Notes: generated by a model not told the origin, from the letters alone. DNA of 64,000 nt from Variovorax paradoxus (GCF_030811855.1 NZ_JAUSRN010000014.1:62001-126000); one strand, 5' to 3'; counted from the first letter of the stretch, positions 16,559 to 25,572 are shown. Translations and numbers: made by a program.

Positions 16559-18034
16559 TCATTGCGCCGGCGCAACGTTGGTGTTGCGCAGGAGCTGGTG
16601 ATAGAAGCCGATCATCTCGCCGTAGTTGGAGATGGCCAGGCGTTCGTTGTTGCCATGGAAGCGCGCGAGGTCTTCGCTCTTCATGCGGAACGGCGAGAAG
16701 CGGTAGACCGCATCGCTCACCAGGCTGAAGTGGCGCGAATCGGTGGCGGCCGTCATGAGGCCGGGAGCCACGACGACATCCGGAAACGACTGGCGCACCG
16801 CCTGCTGGATGGCGCGGTAGCCGGTGCTGTCGGTCGGCGAAACGGGCGACGGCTCCGAGTTGCCCGGGTAGCGCTTGATCTTGATCTCGTCGTTACCGAG
16901 CGCCTTGCGCAGATGCGCCTCCACGCTGTCGATTGTGTCGCCCGGCAGGATGCGGAAGTTGACTGCCGCCTCAGCCCGGCCGGGCAGCACGTTGTCCTTG
17001 TTGCCGGCACGCACGATGGTGAGCGCAGTGGTCGTGCGCAGCATGGCGTTGCTGCTCGGGCTCTTTTCGAGCCGGCCACGCACCAGCGGCTCGGTGAGCC
17101 ACAGGTTGGACAGCATCACGCGATTGACGCCGCCCATCTCGGGCGCGAGCGCGCCGAACATCTGCGCGGCCACGCCCTGGATGGCGCCGGGCATCGGCGT
17201 GGATTCGAGCCGCGCGAGCGCCGCACTCATGCTGCCGATGGCACTGTGCTGCGGCGGCATCGACGAATGGCCTGGGGCGGTGTCGAGCGAAAGAAAGAAG
17301 GTGCCGTAGCCCTTTTCGGCCAGGCCGATGAGCGCCGCGGGCTTCGACAAGCCGGGCAGCACGCCATCGAGGATCAGCAAACCTTCATCGAGCACCCAGT
17401 CCAGGCGCACGTTGCGCGACTTCAGCAGTTCGGCAATCGGCCGCGCACCACGCAGGCCGCTCACCTCTTCGTCGTCGCCCATCACGAGGTAGACGGTCTG
17501 CCTCGGCTTGAAGCCACTCGCGACCAGCAGCTCGATGGCTTCCATCTGCGCGAACAGGTTGCTCTTGTTGTCGAGTGTGCCGCGGCCCCAGACGAAGCCG
17601 TCCTTGATCTCGCCCGCGAAGGGATCGACGGACCAGGCTTTCTCGGTGCCCGGTGCGATTGGCACCATGTCCTGGTGCGCCATGAGCGCGATCGGCTTCG
17701 CCGCCGGATCGGTGCCGGACCATGTGTAGAGCAGCGCCCTCTGGCCGACCACTTCTTTCTTGAGGGTGGCGTGGAGCTTGGGGAATTGCTGCGCAAGATA
17801 GGCATGCAGCTTGTCGAATTCGGCCAGGTTCCCGGCCGGATCTTCGAGGCTCGAAACGGTCTTGATCGGAATCGCGCCCGCCAGCCGTTTGGCGGCGGCC
17901 TGCACGTCGATCTCGAGCCTGGGCGCCGGCGCCACCGCCAATTGCTGCGATGGCGTGCGCCAGGTCTTGACCGCCACGGCAGCTACCAGTGCCATGAGCA
18001 CCAGCAGCAACCCGAGAAAGATGCGTTTCAACAT
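16559..18034 (-). CDS. M20-family metallopeptidase with N-terminal membrane anchor
   Basis: A 491-residue M20 dizinc peptidase. An N-terminal hydrophobic segment (LGLLLVLMALVAAVAV, residues 7-22) predicts an anchor or signal. The zinc sites are seen in LMAHQDMVPI, WGRGTLDNKSN and GDDEEVSGLRGA. A dimerisation domain follows and the late His is in TAATDSRHFS. Members hydrolyse carboxypeptidase- or acylase-type amide bonds, and the anchor suggests a periplasmic site. It lies 19 bp after fadB and before the thiolase, so it is likely co-transcribed. N-acyl amino acid cleavage to feed the acyl pathway is a speculation worth testing. Confidence 0.88.
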   Translation of the reverse strand: MLKRIFLGLLLVLMALVAAVAVKTWRTPSQQLAVAPAPRLEIDVQAAAKRLAGAIPIKTVSSLEDPAGNLAEFDKLHAYLAQQFPKLHATLKKEVVGQRALLYTWSGTDPAAKPIALMAHQDMVPIAPGTEKAWSVDPFAGEIKDGFVWGRGTLDNKSNLFAQMEAIELLVASGFKPRQTVYLVMGDDEEVSGLRGARPIAELLKSRNVRLDWVLDEGLLILDGVLPGLSKPAALIGLAEKGYGTFFLSLDTAPGHSSMPPQHSAIGSMSAALARLESTPMPGAIQGVAAQMFGALAPEMGGVNRVMLSNLWLTEPLVRGRLEKSPSSNAMLRTTTALTIVRAGNKDNVLPGRAEAAVNFRILPGDTIDSVEAHLRKALGNDEIKIKRYPGNSEPSPVSPTDSTGYRAIQQAVRQSFPDVVVAPGLMTAATDSRHFSLVSDAVYRFSPFRMKSEDLARFHGNNERLAISNYGEMIGFYHQLLRNTNVAPAQ

Positions 18035-18053
18035 GGACGGTCAGGGTCCCGGA

Positions 18054-20159
18054 TCAGCTGAACTGCTTGCCTTCGGCCACCAGCCTCTGGATCAGCGGCG
18101 CGGGCTGCCAGAACTCGGCGTCGTCGCGCGGGTTCTTGGCAAAGCGCTTCATGGTTTCAGCCACGTTGTAGAGGCCGACCTGCGATGCGTAGTGCATCGG
18201 TCCGCCGCGCCAGATCGGGAAGCCATAGCCGGTGAGGTACACCATGTCGATGTCGCCGGACTTGGACGCGATTCCATCTTCGAGGATGTGCGCGCCTTCG
18301 TTCACCAGCGCGTAAACCAGGCGCTGAACGATCTCTTCATCGGAAATCTTGCGCGGCGTGATGCCCAGTTCCTTGCGGTGGTCCTCGATCATCTTGTTGA
18401 CGAGCTCCGATGGAATCGCGTCACGCTTGCCGGCCTGGTAGTCGTACCACCCTGCCCCGGTCTTCTGTCCAAAGCGGCCCAGCTCGCACAGCTTGTCGGC
18501 CGTGCGGCTGTACTTCATGTCTGGATGCTCCACCGCGCGACGCTTGCGAATCGCCCAGCCGATGTCGTTGCCGGCCAGGTCGCCCATGCGGAACGGACCC
18601 ATGGCAAAACCGAACTTCTCGACGGCCTTGTCGACCTGCTGAGGCGTGGCGCCTTCATCGAGCAGAAAGCCCGCCTGGCGCGAGTACTGCTCGATCATGC
18701 GGTTGCCGATGAAGCCGTCGCACACGCCCGAGACAACCGCCGTCTTCTTGATCTTCTTGCCGATGTCCATGACTGTGGCGAGAACGTCCTTGCCCGTTTC
18801 CTTGCCGCGCACCACTTCGAGCAGCTTCATCACATTGGCGGGGCTGAAGAAGTGCATGCCGACCACGTCCTGCGGACGCTGGGTGAACGATGCAATCTTG
18901 TCGACGTCCAGCGTCGAAGTGTTGGAAGCCAGGATCGCACCCTTCTTGGCCACGCGATCAAGCTCCTTGAACACCTTCTCCTTCACGCCGAGTTCCTCGA
19001 ACACGGCTTCAATGATCAGGTCGGCGTCCTTCAGGTCGTCGTAGCTCAGCGTGGTGCTCAAGAGCGCCATGCGCTGCTCGTACTTGTCCTGCTTGAGCTT
19101 GCCCTTCTTGACCTGCGATTCGTAGTTCTTCTTGATGGTGGCAATGCCGCGGTCCAGCGCTTCCTGCTTCATCTCGAGAATCTTGACGGGGATGCCCGCG
19201 TTCAGAAAGTTCATCGAAATGCCGCCGCCCATGGTGCCGGCGCCGATCACGCCGACCGACTTGACTTCGCGCTTGGACGTGTCGTCAGCCACGTCGGGGA
19301 TCTTGGAGGCTGCACGTTCGGCCATGAACAGGTGGCGCAGCGCCAGCGACTCGGGCGTGAACATCAGCGATGTGAAGATGCGGCGCTCTTCGGCCATGCC
19401 GGCGTCGAACTTCATCTTGGTGGCAGCCTGCACGGCATCCACGCACTGCAGCGGCGCGGGGTAGTTCTTCGACATGCCGCCGACCATGTTCTTGGCGAAC
19501 TGGAAGTAGGCGTCGCCCTGAGGATGCTTGCACGGCAGGTTGCGCACCAGCGGCAATGCGTCGCCGCTCTTGCCGGCCACGCTCTTGGCGAATGCAATGG
19601 CTTCTTCGAACACGGACTCGGGCGAGGCCGCGAGCTTGTCGAACAGCTTTTGGCCCGGCAGGCTGGCGAGCAGTTCGCTCTTGACGGGCTCGCCGCTCAC
19701 GATCATGTTGAGCGCGGTTTCCACGCCCAGCACGCGCGGCAGGCGCTGCGTGCCGCCGGCACCGGGGATGAGGCCCAGCTTGACTTCGGGCAGCGCGATG
19801 CTGGTACCGGGAGCCGCGATGCGGTAATGGCAGCCCAGGGCCAGTTCGAGGCCGCCGCCCATGCACACCGAGTGGATGGCCGCGACGATGGGCTTGGGCG
19901 AAGCTTCCAGCGCGAGGATCACGCTCAGCAGGTTAGGCTCTTGCAGCGCCTTGGGCGTGCCGAATTCCTTGATGTCCGCACCGCCCGAGAACGCCTTGCC
20001 TGCGCCCGTGATGACGATGGCCTTGACGGCGTCATCGGCATTGGCTTTCGACAGGCCATCGGTGATGCCGATGCGGGTCGAAAAACCGAGACCGTTGACC
20101 GGCGGGTTGGTCAGTGTGATCACGGCGACATCGCCGAGCACTTTGTATTCAGCCGTCAT
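18054..20159 (-). CDS. fadB: Bifunctional enoyl-CoA hydratase / 3-hydroxyacyl-CoA dehydrogenase
   Basis: A 701-residue fusion. The N-terminal crotonase domain (residues 1-~190) has the paired catalytic glutamates in GGGLELALG (Glu105) and IALPEVKLGL (Glu125), 20 residues apart as in E. coli FadB. The NAD-binding motif VGVIGAGTMGGGIS is at 302-315, the catalytic His is in GMHFFSPANVMKLLE, and a second C-terminal 3HCDH domain is present. It hydrates enoyl-CoA and oxidises the L-3-hydroxyacyl-CoA with NAD. AAGGA precedes the ATG at 20159, and a promoter candidate lies 60-90 bp upstream. The symbol is by family; FadJ-type is also possible. Confidence 0.92.
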   Translation of the reverse strand: MTAEYKVLGDVAVITLTNPPVNGLGFSTRIGITDGLSKANADDAVKAIVITGAGKAFSGGADIKEFGTPKALQEPNLLSVILALEASPKPIVAAIHSVCMGGGLELALGCHYRIAAPGTSIALPEVKLGLIPGAGGTQRLPRVLGVETALNMIVSGEPVKSELLASLPGQKLFDKLAASPESVFEEAIAFAKSVAGKSGDALPLVRNLPCKHPQGDAYFQFAKNMVGGMSKNYPAPLQCVDAVQAATKMKFDAGMAEERRIFTSLMFTPESLALRHLFMAERAASKIPDVADDTSKREVKSVGVIGAGTMGGGISMNFLNAGIPVKILEMKQEALDRGIATIKKNYESQVKKGKLKQDKYEQRMALLSTTLSYDDLKDADLIIEAVFEELGVKEKVFKELDRVAKKGAILASNTSTLDVDKIASFTQRPQDVVGMHFFSPANVMKLLEVVRGKETGKDVLATVMDIGKKIKKTAVVSGVCDGFIGNRMIEQYSRQAGFLLDEGATPQQVDKAVEKFGFAMGPFRMGDLAGNDIGWAIRKRRAVEHPDMKYSRTADKLCELGRFGQKTGAGWYDYQAGKRDAIPSELVNKMIEDHRKELGITPRKISDEEIVQRLVYALVNEGAHILEDGIASKSGDIDMVYLTGYGFPIWRGGPMHYASQVGLYNVAETMKRFAKNPRDDAEFWQPAPLIQRLVAEGKQFS

Positions 20160-20218
20160 GCTGCGTTCCTTGGTGTGTGAAGAAAAAGAAGAAAAAGCAC
20201 GAGTGTTCTTTTTCGAGG

Positions 20219-20246
20219 ATTCTAGGCGTTTCGCGTGGCCTCACAA
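20219..20246 (-). promoter_or_regulatory. Sigma-70-type promoter candidate upstream of fadB
   Basis: On the minus strand TTGTGA (20241-20246) and TAGAAT (20219-20224) are separated by 16 bp. They match four and five of six consensus bases. The predicted start would give a leader of about 50 nt with AAGGA before the fadB ATG. This would allow fadB and the genes after it to be read apart from the liv genes. Confidence 0.5.
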
Positions 20247-20296
20247 TGGCACGCAGTCGCTGCCGAGACAAGACTCATTAAAGGTTACAGCCCGTT

Positions 20297-20384
20297 CCAG
20301 GAACACCGCGGAACCGGCTCTGCCGGTCCGCTGGTGTTGCCCCCCGCGAGGGGGTGGAAAAAACGTGCGCGAAGCCTGGGGGCG
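20297..20384. repeat. Interspersed palindromic repeat, copy 2
   Basis: This ~88-bp element is a near copy of the one at 15241-15336: CCAGGAACACCGCGGAACC, loop, CCGCTGGTGTTGCCCCC, a GCGA loop and GGGGG, then ending GCCTGGGGGCGA. It ends five bases before the livF stop codon complement (20389), in the same orientation relative to that gene as copy 1 has to the thiolase gene. It is the main content of the 229-bp gap between fadB and livF; no gene is seen there. Confidence 0.82.
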
Positions 20385-20388
20385 AGCC

Positions 20389-21084
20389 CTAGACTTCGAG
20401 CCACTCCTTGCGAGTGGTCGCATCGGCACGCAGGCTGTCGGGCGTGCCGTCGAACACGATGCTGCCATGGCCCATGACCAGTGCACGGTCGGAGATCTGC
20501 ATTGCAATGGTCAGCTTCTGCTCGATCAGCAGCACCGAAATACCCTTGTTCTTGAGCGTCTTCAGGTACTGCCCCACCAGCTCGACGATCTTCGGCGCAA
20601 GGCCCTCGGTCGGCTCGTCGATGATGATCAGGTCGGGGTCGCCCATGAGGGTGCGGCACAGCGTGAGCATCTGCTGCTCGCCGCCCGAAAGCACGCCTGC
20701 CTCGGTGTGCTGACGCTCCTTCAGGCGCGGGAACATGCCGTACATGTCGTCGAACGACCAGCGGCTGCCCTTGCCCGAGCCCTTCTGCCCCAGGAGCAGG
20801 TTCTGGTGCACCGTGAGCTTGGGAAAGATGTCGCGGTTCTCGGGCACGTAGCCGATGCCCAGGTGGGCGATTTCGTACGCCTTCCTGCGCAGGATGTCCT
20901 GGTCTTTCCAGCGCAGCGTGCCCTCGGCATGCACCAGGCCCATGATGGCCTTTGCGGTGGTCGAACGGCCCGAGCCATTGCGGCCCAGCAGCGCGACGAT
21001 TTCACCGGGGCCGACGTTGAACGAAACGCCATGCAGCACATGGCTCTTGCCGTAATAGGCATGGATGTCGTGAAGCTTCAGCAT
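20389..21084 (-). CDS. livF: HAAT-family ABC transporter ATP-binding protein LivF
   Basis: A 231-residue ABC ATPase of the LivF type. The signature LSGGEQQML, Walker B LIIIDEPTEG and EQ in the H-loop place (LLIEQK) are typical. The Walker A motif at residues 34-42 reads GRNGSGRST, with Arg40 in place of the near-universal Lys. The ATG at 21084 gives the family N-terminus (MLKLHDIHAYYG). It pairs with LivG to power uptake through LivHM. The gene follows livG by one base. The substrate is unlikely to be certain from sequence; the family covers branched-chain amino acids, amides, urea and aromatic or aliphatic carboxylates. Confidence 0.9.
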   Translation of the reverse strand: MLKLHDIHAYYGKSHVLHGVSFNVGPGEIVALLGRNGSGRSTTAKAIMGLVHAEGTLRWKDQDILRRKAYEIAHLGIGYVPENRDIFPKLTVHQNLLLGQKGSGKGSRWSFDDMYGMFPRLKERQHTEAGVLSGGEQQMLTLCRTLMGDPDLIIIDEPTEGLAPKIVELVGQYLKTLKNKGISVLLIEQKLTIAMQISDRALVMGHGSIVFDGTPDSLRADATTRKEWLEV

Positions 21085-21085
21085 G

Positions 21086-21862
21086 TCAGTGTCCTGCCCC
21101 TTGTGCGTCGGCGACCGAAGAGCCGAGGTAAGCCTCCTGCACGCGTGCATTGGCGCGAACCGCAGCCGGCGTGTCGAAGGCGATCACCTCGCCATACACC
21201 ACCACCGCGATCTTGTCGGCCAAGCCGAAGACCACGCCCATGTCGTGCTCGACCGTGAGCAGCGTCTTGCCGACCGTGACCTGCTTGATGAGCGAGATGA
21301 AGTGCGCGGTCTCGGTCTTGCTCATGCCGGCCGTGGGCTCGTCCAGGAGAATCACGCTGGCGCCGCCCGCAATGGTCACGCCAATTTCAAGTGCGCGCTG
21401 CTCGGCATAGGTGAGGTTCACCGCATGCACGTCGCGCTTGCGCTCCAGGCCGATCTGCTTGATGAGCTGCTCGGTGCGTGCATTCGCGTCGTCCAGATTC
21501 GAAAGAAAGCGCAGGAACGTGTACTTGTAGCCCAGGCTCCACAGCACGCCGCAGCGCAGGTTCTCGAACACGCTGAGCTTGGGGAAGATGTTGGTGATCT
21601 GGAAGCTGCGCGACAGGCCCAGCCGGTTGATCTCGAAGGGCTTCTTGCCGTCGATGCGCTCGCCGTTCAGCAGCACCTCGCCGCTGGTGGGCGCCAGCCG
21701 CCCACTGACCAGGTTGAACAGCGTCGACTTGCCCGCGCCGTTCGGGCCGATGATGGCCACGCGTTCCCCTGCATTCACCGCCAGGTCCACGCCGCGGATG
21801 ATTTCGGTCTTGCCGAAATTCTTGCGCAGCGCCTTCAGTTCCAGTGCGTATTGCGCGCTCAT
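21086..21862 (-). CDS. livG: HAAT-family ABC transporter ATP-binding protein LivG
   Basis: A 258-residue ABC ATPase of the LivG type, with canonical Walker A GPNGAGKST (39-47), Walker B VILLDEPTAG and an H-loop His (TVEHDM). The signature reads LTYAEQ, not the usual LSxGQ or LSYGQQ, so the conserved glycine is replaced by Ala. Because each ATP site combines Walker A of one subunit with the signature of the other, this change faces the Arg variant of LivF. The start at 21862 overlaps the livM stop, so translation is coupled. Confidence 0.9.
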   Translation of the reverse strand: MSAQYALELKALRKNFGKTEIIRGVDLAVNAGERVAIIGPNGAGKSTLFNLVSGRLAPTSGEVLLNGERIDGKKPFEINRLGLSRSFQITNIFPKLSVFENLRCGVLWSLGYKYTFLRFLSNLDDANARTEQLIKQIGLERKRDVHAVNLTYAEQRALEIGVTIAGGASVILLDEPTAGMSKTETAHFISLIKQVTVGKTLLTVEHDMGVVFGLADKIAVVVYGEVIAFDTPAAVRANARVQEAYLGSSVADAQGAGH

Positions 21863-23268
21863 TACGCCGCCTCCCGACGTTTGATTTCTGCTTCGATTTC
21901 TTCCTGTGCCTGGCCCCAGACCCGCACGAAGCGGCGGCGCGCTACCTCGAGCGCGCCGAGGCCGATCACCAGGATCGCCGCCGCGCCGAGCCAGCTTGCC
22001 ATGCCCGATGTGTCGAGCGTCACGCCGAAGAAGTTCAGGTTCGGGCCCATCGCCGCGTTGAGCTGGATGTGATAGATCATCTCGATGAGCGCCGCGGCGC
22101 CTATGACGACCGGCACCAGCGCCACCGCGATGGCGACGTACAGCAGCCAAAGGCGGTTGAACTTGCCGAACTTGGCGACGCGCAGGTTCATCATCACCAG
22201 GCTGGCGATGCCGCCCGGCGCAAACATCACCATGAACACGAACACCAGGCCGAAGTAGAGCTGCCACGCCTTCGAAAGCTCGGACAGCAGGATGGACGCG
22301 AACACCAGCAGCACCGCGCCGATGATCGGACCGAAGAAGAACACCGCGCCACCCAGGAAGGTGAACAGCAGGTAGCCGCCCGAGCGGATGGCGCTCAGGC
22401 TGTCGGCAGCGTTAACGATCTCGAAGTTGATCGACGCCAGCCCGCCGCCGATGCCCGCGAAAAAGCCGGCAATGATGAATGCGAGATAGCGCACGCGCTG
22501 CGTGTTGTAGCCGATGAACTCCACGCGCTCCGGGTTGTCGCGCACCGCATTCAGCATGCGGCCAAGCGGCGTGCCGGTGAAGGCATACATGAGCGCGGTG
22601 CACACGAAGCAATACGCGGCGATCAGGTAGTACACCTGGATCTGCGAGCCGAAGTTGAAGCCGAAGAAGGTCGGGCCGTAGACCCGGTCGGTGGTGATGC
22701 CGCCCTCGCCGCCGAAGAAGCTCGGGAACATCAGTGCCATGGAGGCCACCAGCTCGCCGATGCCCATGGTGATCATCGCAAAGGTGGTGCCCGACTTCTT
22801 GGTGGTGACGAAGCCCAGCAAGATGGCAAAGAACATGCCTGCCAGGCCGCCCACCAGCGGAATGGCCACCAGCGGAATCTGAAACCCGCCCTTGCCGCCC
22901 ATGTTCATCGCGTGGATGGCAAGAAAGGAGCCTAGCCCGACGTACACCGCATGGCCGAAGCTCAGCATGCCGCCCTGCCCCAGCAGGATGTTGTAGCTCA
23001 GGCAGATGATGATGAGGTAGCCCATCTGCGAGAGCATGGTGAGCGCGAGGCTGCTCTTGAACACCAGCGGCGAGATGATCAGTGCGATTGCAAACAGCGA
23101 CCAGATCAGAAAGCGCCCGATGTTCCAGGGCTTGAACCGGTAGTACTGCGTGGTCTGGGCTGTGGTTGTCGATGTCATTTCGGTTCCACCCTTTCTTGTG
23201 CCCTCTGCTGTTGCAAGAGGGTTGGTGCGAGGGTCGGCGGCAATGGTGGGGGACTGTGCTTGAGTCAT
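21862..23268 (-). CDS. livM: HAAT-family ABC transporter permease LivM
   Basis: A 468-residue inner-membrane permease with many hydrophobic segments and the LivM-type motif GHAVYVGLGSFLAI plus MLNAVRDNPERVEFIGYN, the cytoplasmic coupling region. The start at 23268 is favoured: the ATG follows the livH stop directly, with GGGAGGA five bases upstream. An internal ATG at 23178 (MTSTTTAQ) is the alternative and would remove a 30-residue polar extension. A polar C-terminal tail (EEIEAEIKRREAA) follows the last membrane segments. It forms the channel with LivH. Confidence 0.9.
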   Translation of the reverse strand: MTQAQSPTIAADPRTNPLATAEGTRKGGTEMTSTTTAQTTQYYRFKPWNIGRFLIWSLFAIALIISPLVFKSSLALTMLSQMGYLIIICLSYNILLGQGGMLSFGHAVYVGLGSFLAIHAMNMGGKGGFQIPLVAIPLVGGLAGMFFAILLGFVTTKKSGTTFAMITMGIGELVASMALMFPSFFGGEGGITTDRVYGPTFFGFNFGSQIQVYYLIAAYCFVCTALMYAFTGTPLGRMLNAVRDNPERVEFIGYNTQRVRYLAFIIAGFFAGIGGGLASINFEIVNAADSLSAIRSGGYLLFTFLGGAVFFFGPIIGAVLLVFASILLSELSKAWQLYFGLVFVFMVMFAPGGIASLVMMNLRVAKFGKFNRLWLLYVAIAVALVPVVIGAAALIEMIYHIQLNAAMGPNLNFFGVTLDTSGMASWLGAAAILVIGLGALEVARRRFVRVWGQAQEEIEAEIKRREAA

Positions 23269-24222
23269 TCAGTCCTCCCGCGTGCCCAGCAAGCCCTTGG
23301 GCCTGAAGATGAGGATCAGCACCAGGAACAGGTACGGCAGGATCGGCGCGACCTGCGAGATCGTGAGCTTGAGCAGCTCGTAGCCGAAGGTCTTGTCTGT
23401 GACGGTGAAGCCCAGCGTCTGCAGCCCGCCCGCAAACGACTGGTCCATGGCCACGGCAAAGGTCTGGATGATGCCGATCAAGAGCGACGCAAGGAAGGCA
23501 CCGGCCAGCGAGCCCATGCCGCCGACCACCACCACCACGAAGATGATCGACCCGACCGAGGCCGCCATGGCCGGTTCGGTGACGTAGGTGTTGCCACCCA
23601 CCACGCCCGCGAGGCCCGCGAGCGCGGCACCGCCGCCAAAAACCAGCATGAAGACGCGCGGCACGTTGTGGCCCAGCGCCTCCACCATGTCGGGGTGCTT
23701 GAGTGCCGCCTGGATGACCAGGCCGATGCGCGTGCGCGTGAGCAGCAGCCACACCGAGATGAGCATCAGCACCGCCACCAGCATGATGAACGAGCGTGAC
23801 TTGGGAAACTGCGTGCCGTAAAGCGAGAACAGCGGCCCTTGCAGCTGCGGCGGCAGGCCGTAGGGCACCGTGGAGCGGCCCCAGGCGAGCTGCACCAGTT
23901 CGAGAATCAGGTACGACAGGCCGAAGGTCACCAGCAGTTCGGGCACGTGGCCGAACTTGTGGACCCGGCGCAGGCTGTAGCGTTCGAAGGCAGCACCCAG
24001 CAGGCCCACCAGCAGCGGCGCGATGAAAAGCGCCGGCCAGAAGCCGATGATGCCGGACAAGGTGTACGCGATGTACGCGCCGAGCATGTAGAAGCTGGCG
24101 TGCGCGAAATTGAGCACGCCCATCATGCTGAAAATCAGCGTAAGGCCAGAGCTCAGCATGAACAGCAGCAGCCCATAGCTGACGCCGTTGAGCAGCGAGA
24201 TGACGAAGAATTCGACGTTCAT
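23269..24222 (-). CDS. livH: HAAT-family ABC transporter permease LivH
   Basis: A 317-residue permease, about eight membrane segments, with the LivH-type N-terminus (LLNGVSYGLLLFMLSSGLTL), MGVLNFAHASFYMLGAY and the coupling-loop segment AALKHPDMVEALGHNVPRV. It ends at 23269, one base before the livM start. Upstream, an 80-bp gap with a terminator hairpin separates it from the first binding-protein gene, so it is transcribed by read-through or from a promoter not seen. Confidence 0.92.
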   Translation of the reverse strand: MNVEFFVISLLNGVSYGLLLFMLSSGLTLIFSMMGVLNFAHASFYMLGAYIAYTLSGIIGFWPALFIAPLLVGLLGAAFERYSLRRVHKFGHVPELLVTFGLSYLILELVQLAWGRSTVPYGLPPQLQGPLFSLYGTQFPKSRSFIMLVAVLMLISVWLLLTRTRIGLVIQAALKHPDMVEALGHNVPRVFMLVFGGGAALAGLAGVVGGNTYVTEPAMAASVGSIIFVVVVVGGMGSLAGAFLASLLIGIIQTFAVAMDQSFAGGLQTLGFTVTDKTFGYELLKLTISQVAPILPYLFLVLILIFRPKGLLGTRED

Positions 24223-24243
24223 CGGTCTTTCGTGTCGGTTGGA

Positions 24244-24276
24244 AAAGAAAAAGGCCCGAGTGGTGAAGTCGGGCCT
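24244..24276 (-). terminator. Rho-independent terminator between livK copy 1 and livH
   Basis: On the minus strand AGGCCCGA (24252-24259 complement) pairs with TCGGGCCT (24269-24276) across a 9-nt loop, followed by a U-rich run (complement of 24244-24252). It lies 27-59 bp after the livK stop. Partial read-through here would make binding protein in excess over the membrane complex, as is common for ABC importers. Confidence 0.8.
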
Positions 24277-24302
24277 CGACCGGTCAGCGCGCGATCAGGC
24301 GA

Positions 24303-25541
24303 TCAGGAATTGTTGGGCCGCTTCATCTGGCACGAGGTAGGCGTGCTCGCGACGTAGGCCTCGTAGAACTTGACCGGCGCCAGCGTGTAACCGGTGTTCT
24401 CCGGGCTGTAGGGGTTCTTGGCGTCGGTCTTCTGCCAGCGCGTGATCCACAGGCCCTGCTGCAGCTGGTGGTCGGCCTTGCGCATCTCGACGTCGCCGTT
24501 GAAGGTCTTGAACTTCATGCCTTCCATGGCGGCGGCCACCTTGACGGGTTCGGTCGACTTGGTGCGCACGAAAGCTTCGCTGAGCATGGCGTACACCGTG
24601 TAGATGTCGGTGGTGTACATGTCGTCGTTGAAGCGCTTCTTGTACTCACCCATCAGCGGCTGCACCGGACCCGGCGCGTTGTAGTGGCTGTAGCCCACCT
24701 GGTAGACCTTGCCGTCCGAGGCGGCGCCCATGGCGGTAGGCGTGCCGGTGGTCACTGCGTAGTAGGTATAGAACTTGACGTTCAGGCCCGAGTCGTTGGC
24801 CGACTTGATGAGCAGCGCCAGGTCGGAGCCCCAGTTACCGGTGATGACGGAGTCGGCACCCGAAGCCTTGATCTTGGCGATGTAGGGCGAGAAGTCGCGC
24901 ACCTGTGCCAGGGGATGCAGGTCGTCGCCGACGATCTCGATGTCGGGGCGCTTGTCCTTCAGGTTCTGCTTGGCGAACTTCGAGACCTGCTGGCCGTGCG
25001 AATAGTTCTGGTTGATCAGGTACACCTTCTTGATGTCCGGCTGCTCCTTCATGAAGGCGGTCAGCGCTTCCATCTTCATGGAGGTGTCGGCATCGAGGCG
25101 GAAGTGCCAGTAGCTGCACTTGCTGTTGGTGAGGTCGGGGTCGACGGCCGCGTAGTTGATGTAGAGCACTTCCTTGCCCGGGTTGCGGGCGTTGTGCTTT
25201 TCGAGCGCATCGATGATGGCCAGCGCGGGGCCGGAGCCGTTGCCTTGCACCACATAGCGCGCGCCCTGGTCCATGGCCGAGCGCAGCGCGCTGGTGGTTT
25301 CCTGCGGGCTCAGCTTGTTGTCGATGGCGATGATCTCGAACTTCACGCCGGCTGCATTCTTCTTGTTGAATTCCTCGGCCAGGAACTGGAAGGTCTTGAG
25401 CTGGTTGGTGCCGACCGCCGCCATCAGGCCGGACAGCGGGTCGAGCCAGGCAATCTTCACGGTTTCACCCTTTTGAGCCAGCGCGCCGGCGGCGGCTGCG
25501 GAAAGGATGGCTGCTGTAGCGATTTTCAGAGCGAACTTCAC
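24303..25541 (-). CDS. livK: HAAT-family periplasmic substrate-binding protein LivK, copy 1
   Basis: A 412-residue type-I periplasmic binding protein with an export signal (residues 1-~22, ending GALAQKGE) and a two-lobe Peripla_BP_6 fold (VKIAWLDPLSGLMAAVG; SYWHFRLDADTSMKMEAL; MAMEGMKF-type C-lobe). It starts with GTG preceded by CAGGAGA. It presents the substrate to LivHM. The protein is very similar along its whole length to the next gene, apparently by tandem duplication. A C-terminal Cys in PTSCQMKRP is shared by both copies. The substrate is probably a carboxylate used by the catabolic genes nearby, an inference from context. Confidence 0.92.
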   Translation of the reverse strand: MKFALKIATAAILSAAAAGALAQKGETVKIAWLDPLSGLMAAVGTNQLKTFQFLAEEFNKKNAAGVKFEIIAIDNKLSPQETTSALRSAMDQGARYVVQGNGSGPALAIIDALEKHNARNPGKEVLYINYAAVDPDLTNSKCSYWHFRLDADTSMKMEALTAFMKEQPDIKKVYLINQNYSHGQQVSKFAKQNLKDKRPDIEIVGDDLHPLAQVRDFSPYIAKIKASGADSVITGNWGSDLALLIKSANDSGLNVKFYTYYAVTTGTPTAMGAASDGKVYQVGYSHYNAPGPVQPLMGEYKKRFNDDMYTTDIYTVYAMLSEAFVRTKSTEPVKVAAAMEGMKFKTFNGDVEMRKADHQLQQGLWITRWQKTDAKNPYSPENTGYTLAPVKFYEAYVASTPTSCQMKRPNNS

Positions 25542-25572
25542 GATCTATATCTCCTGGTCAAACCGTTCAAAA

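Noticed and set aside
17811..20180. A 789-codon plus-strand frame opposite fadB
   Set aside because: Antisense shadow; FadB motifs are intact on the other strand.
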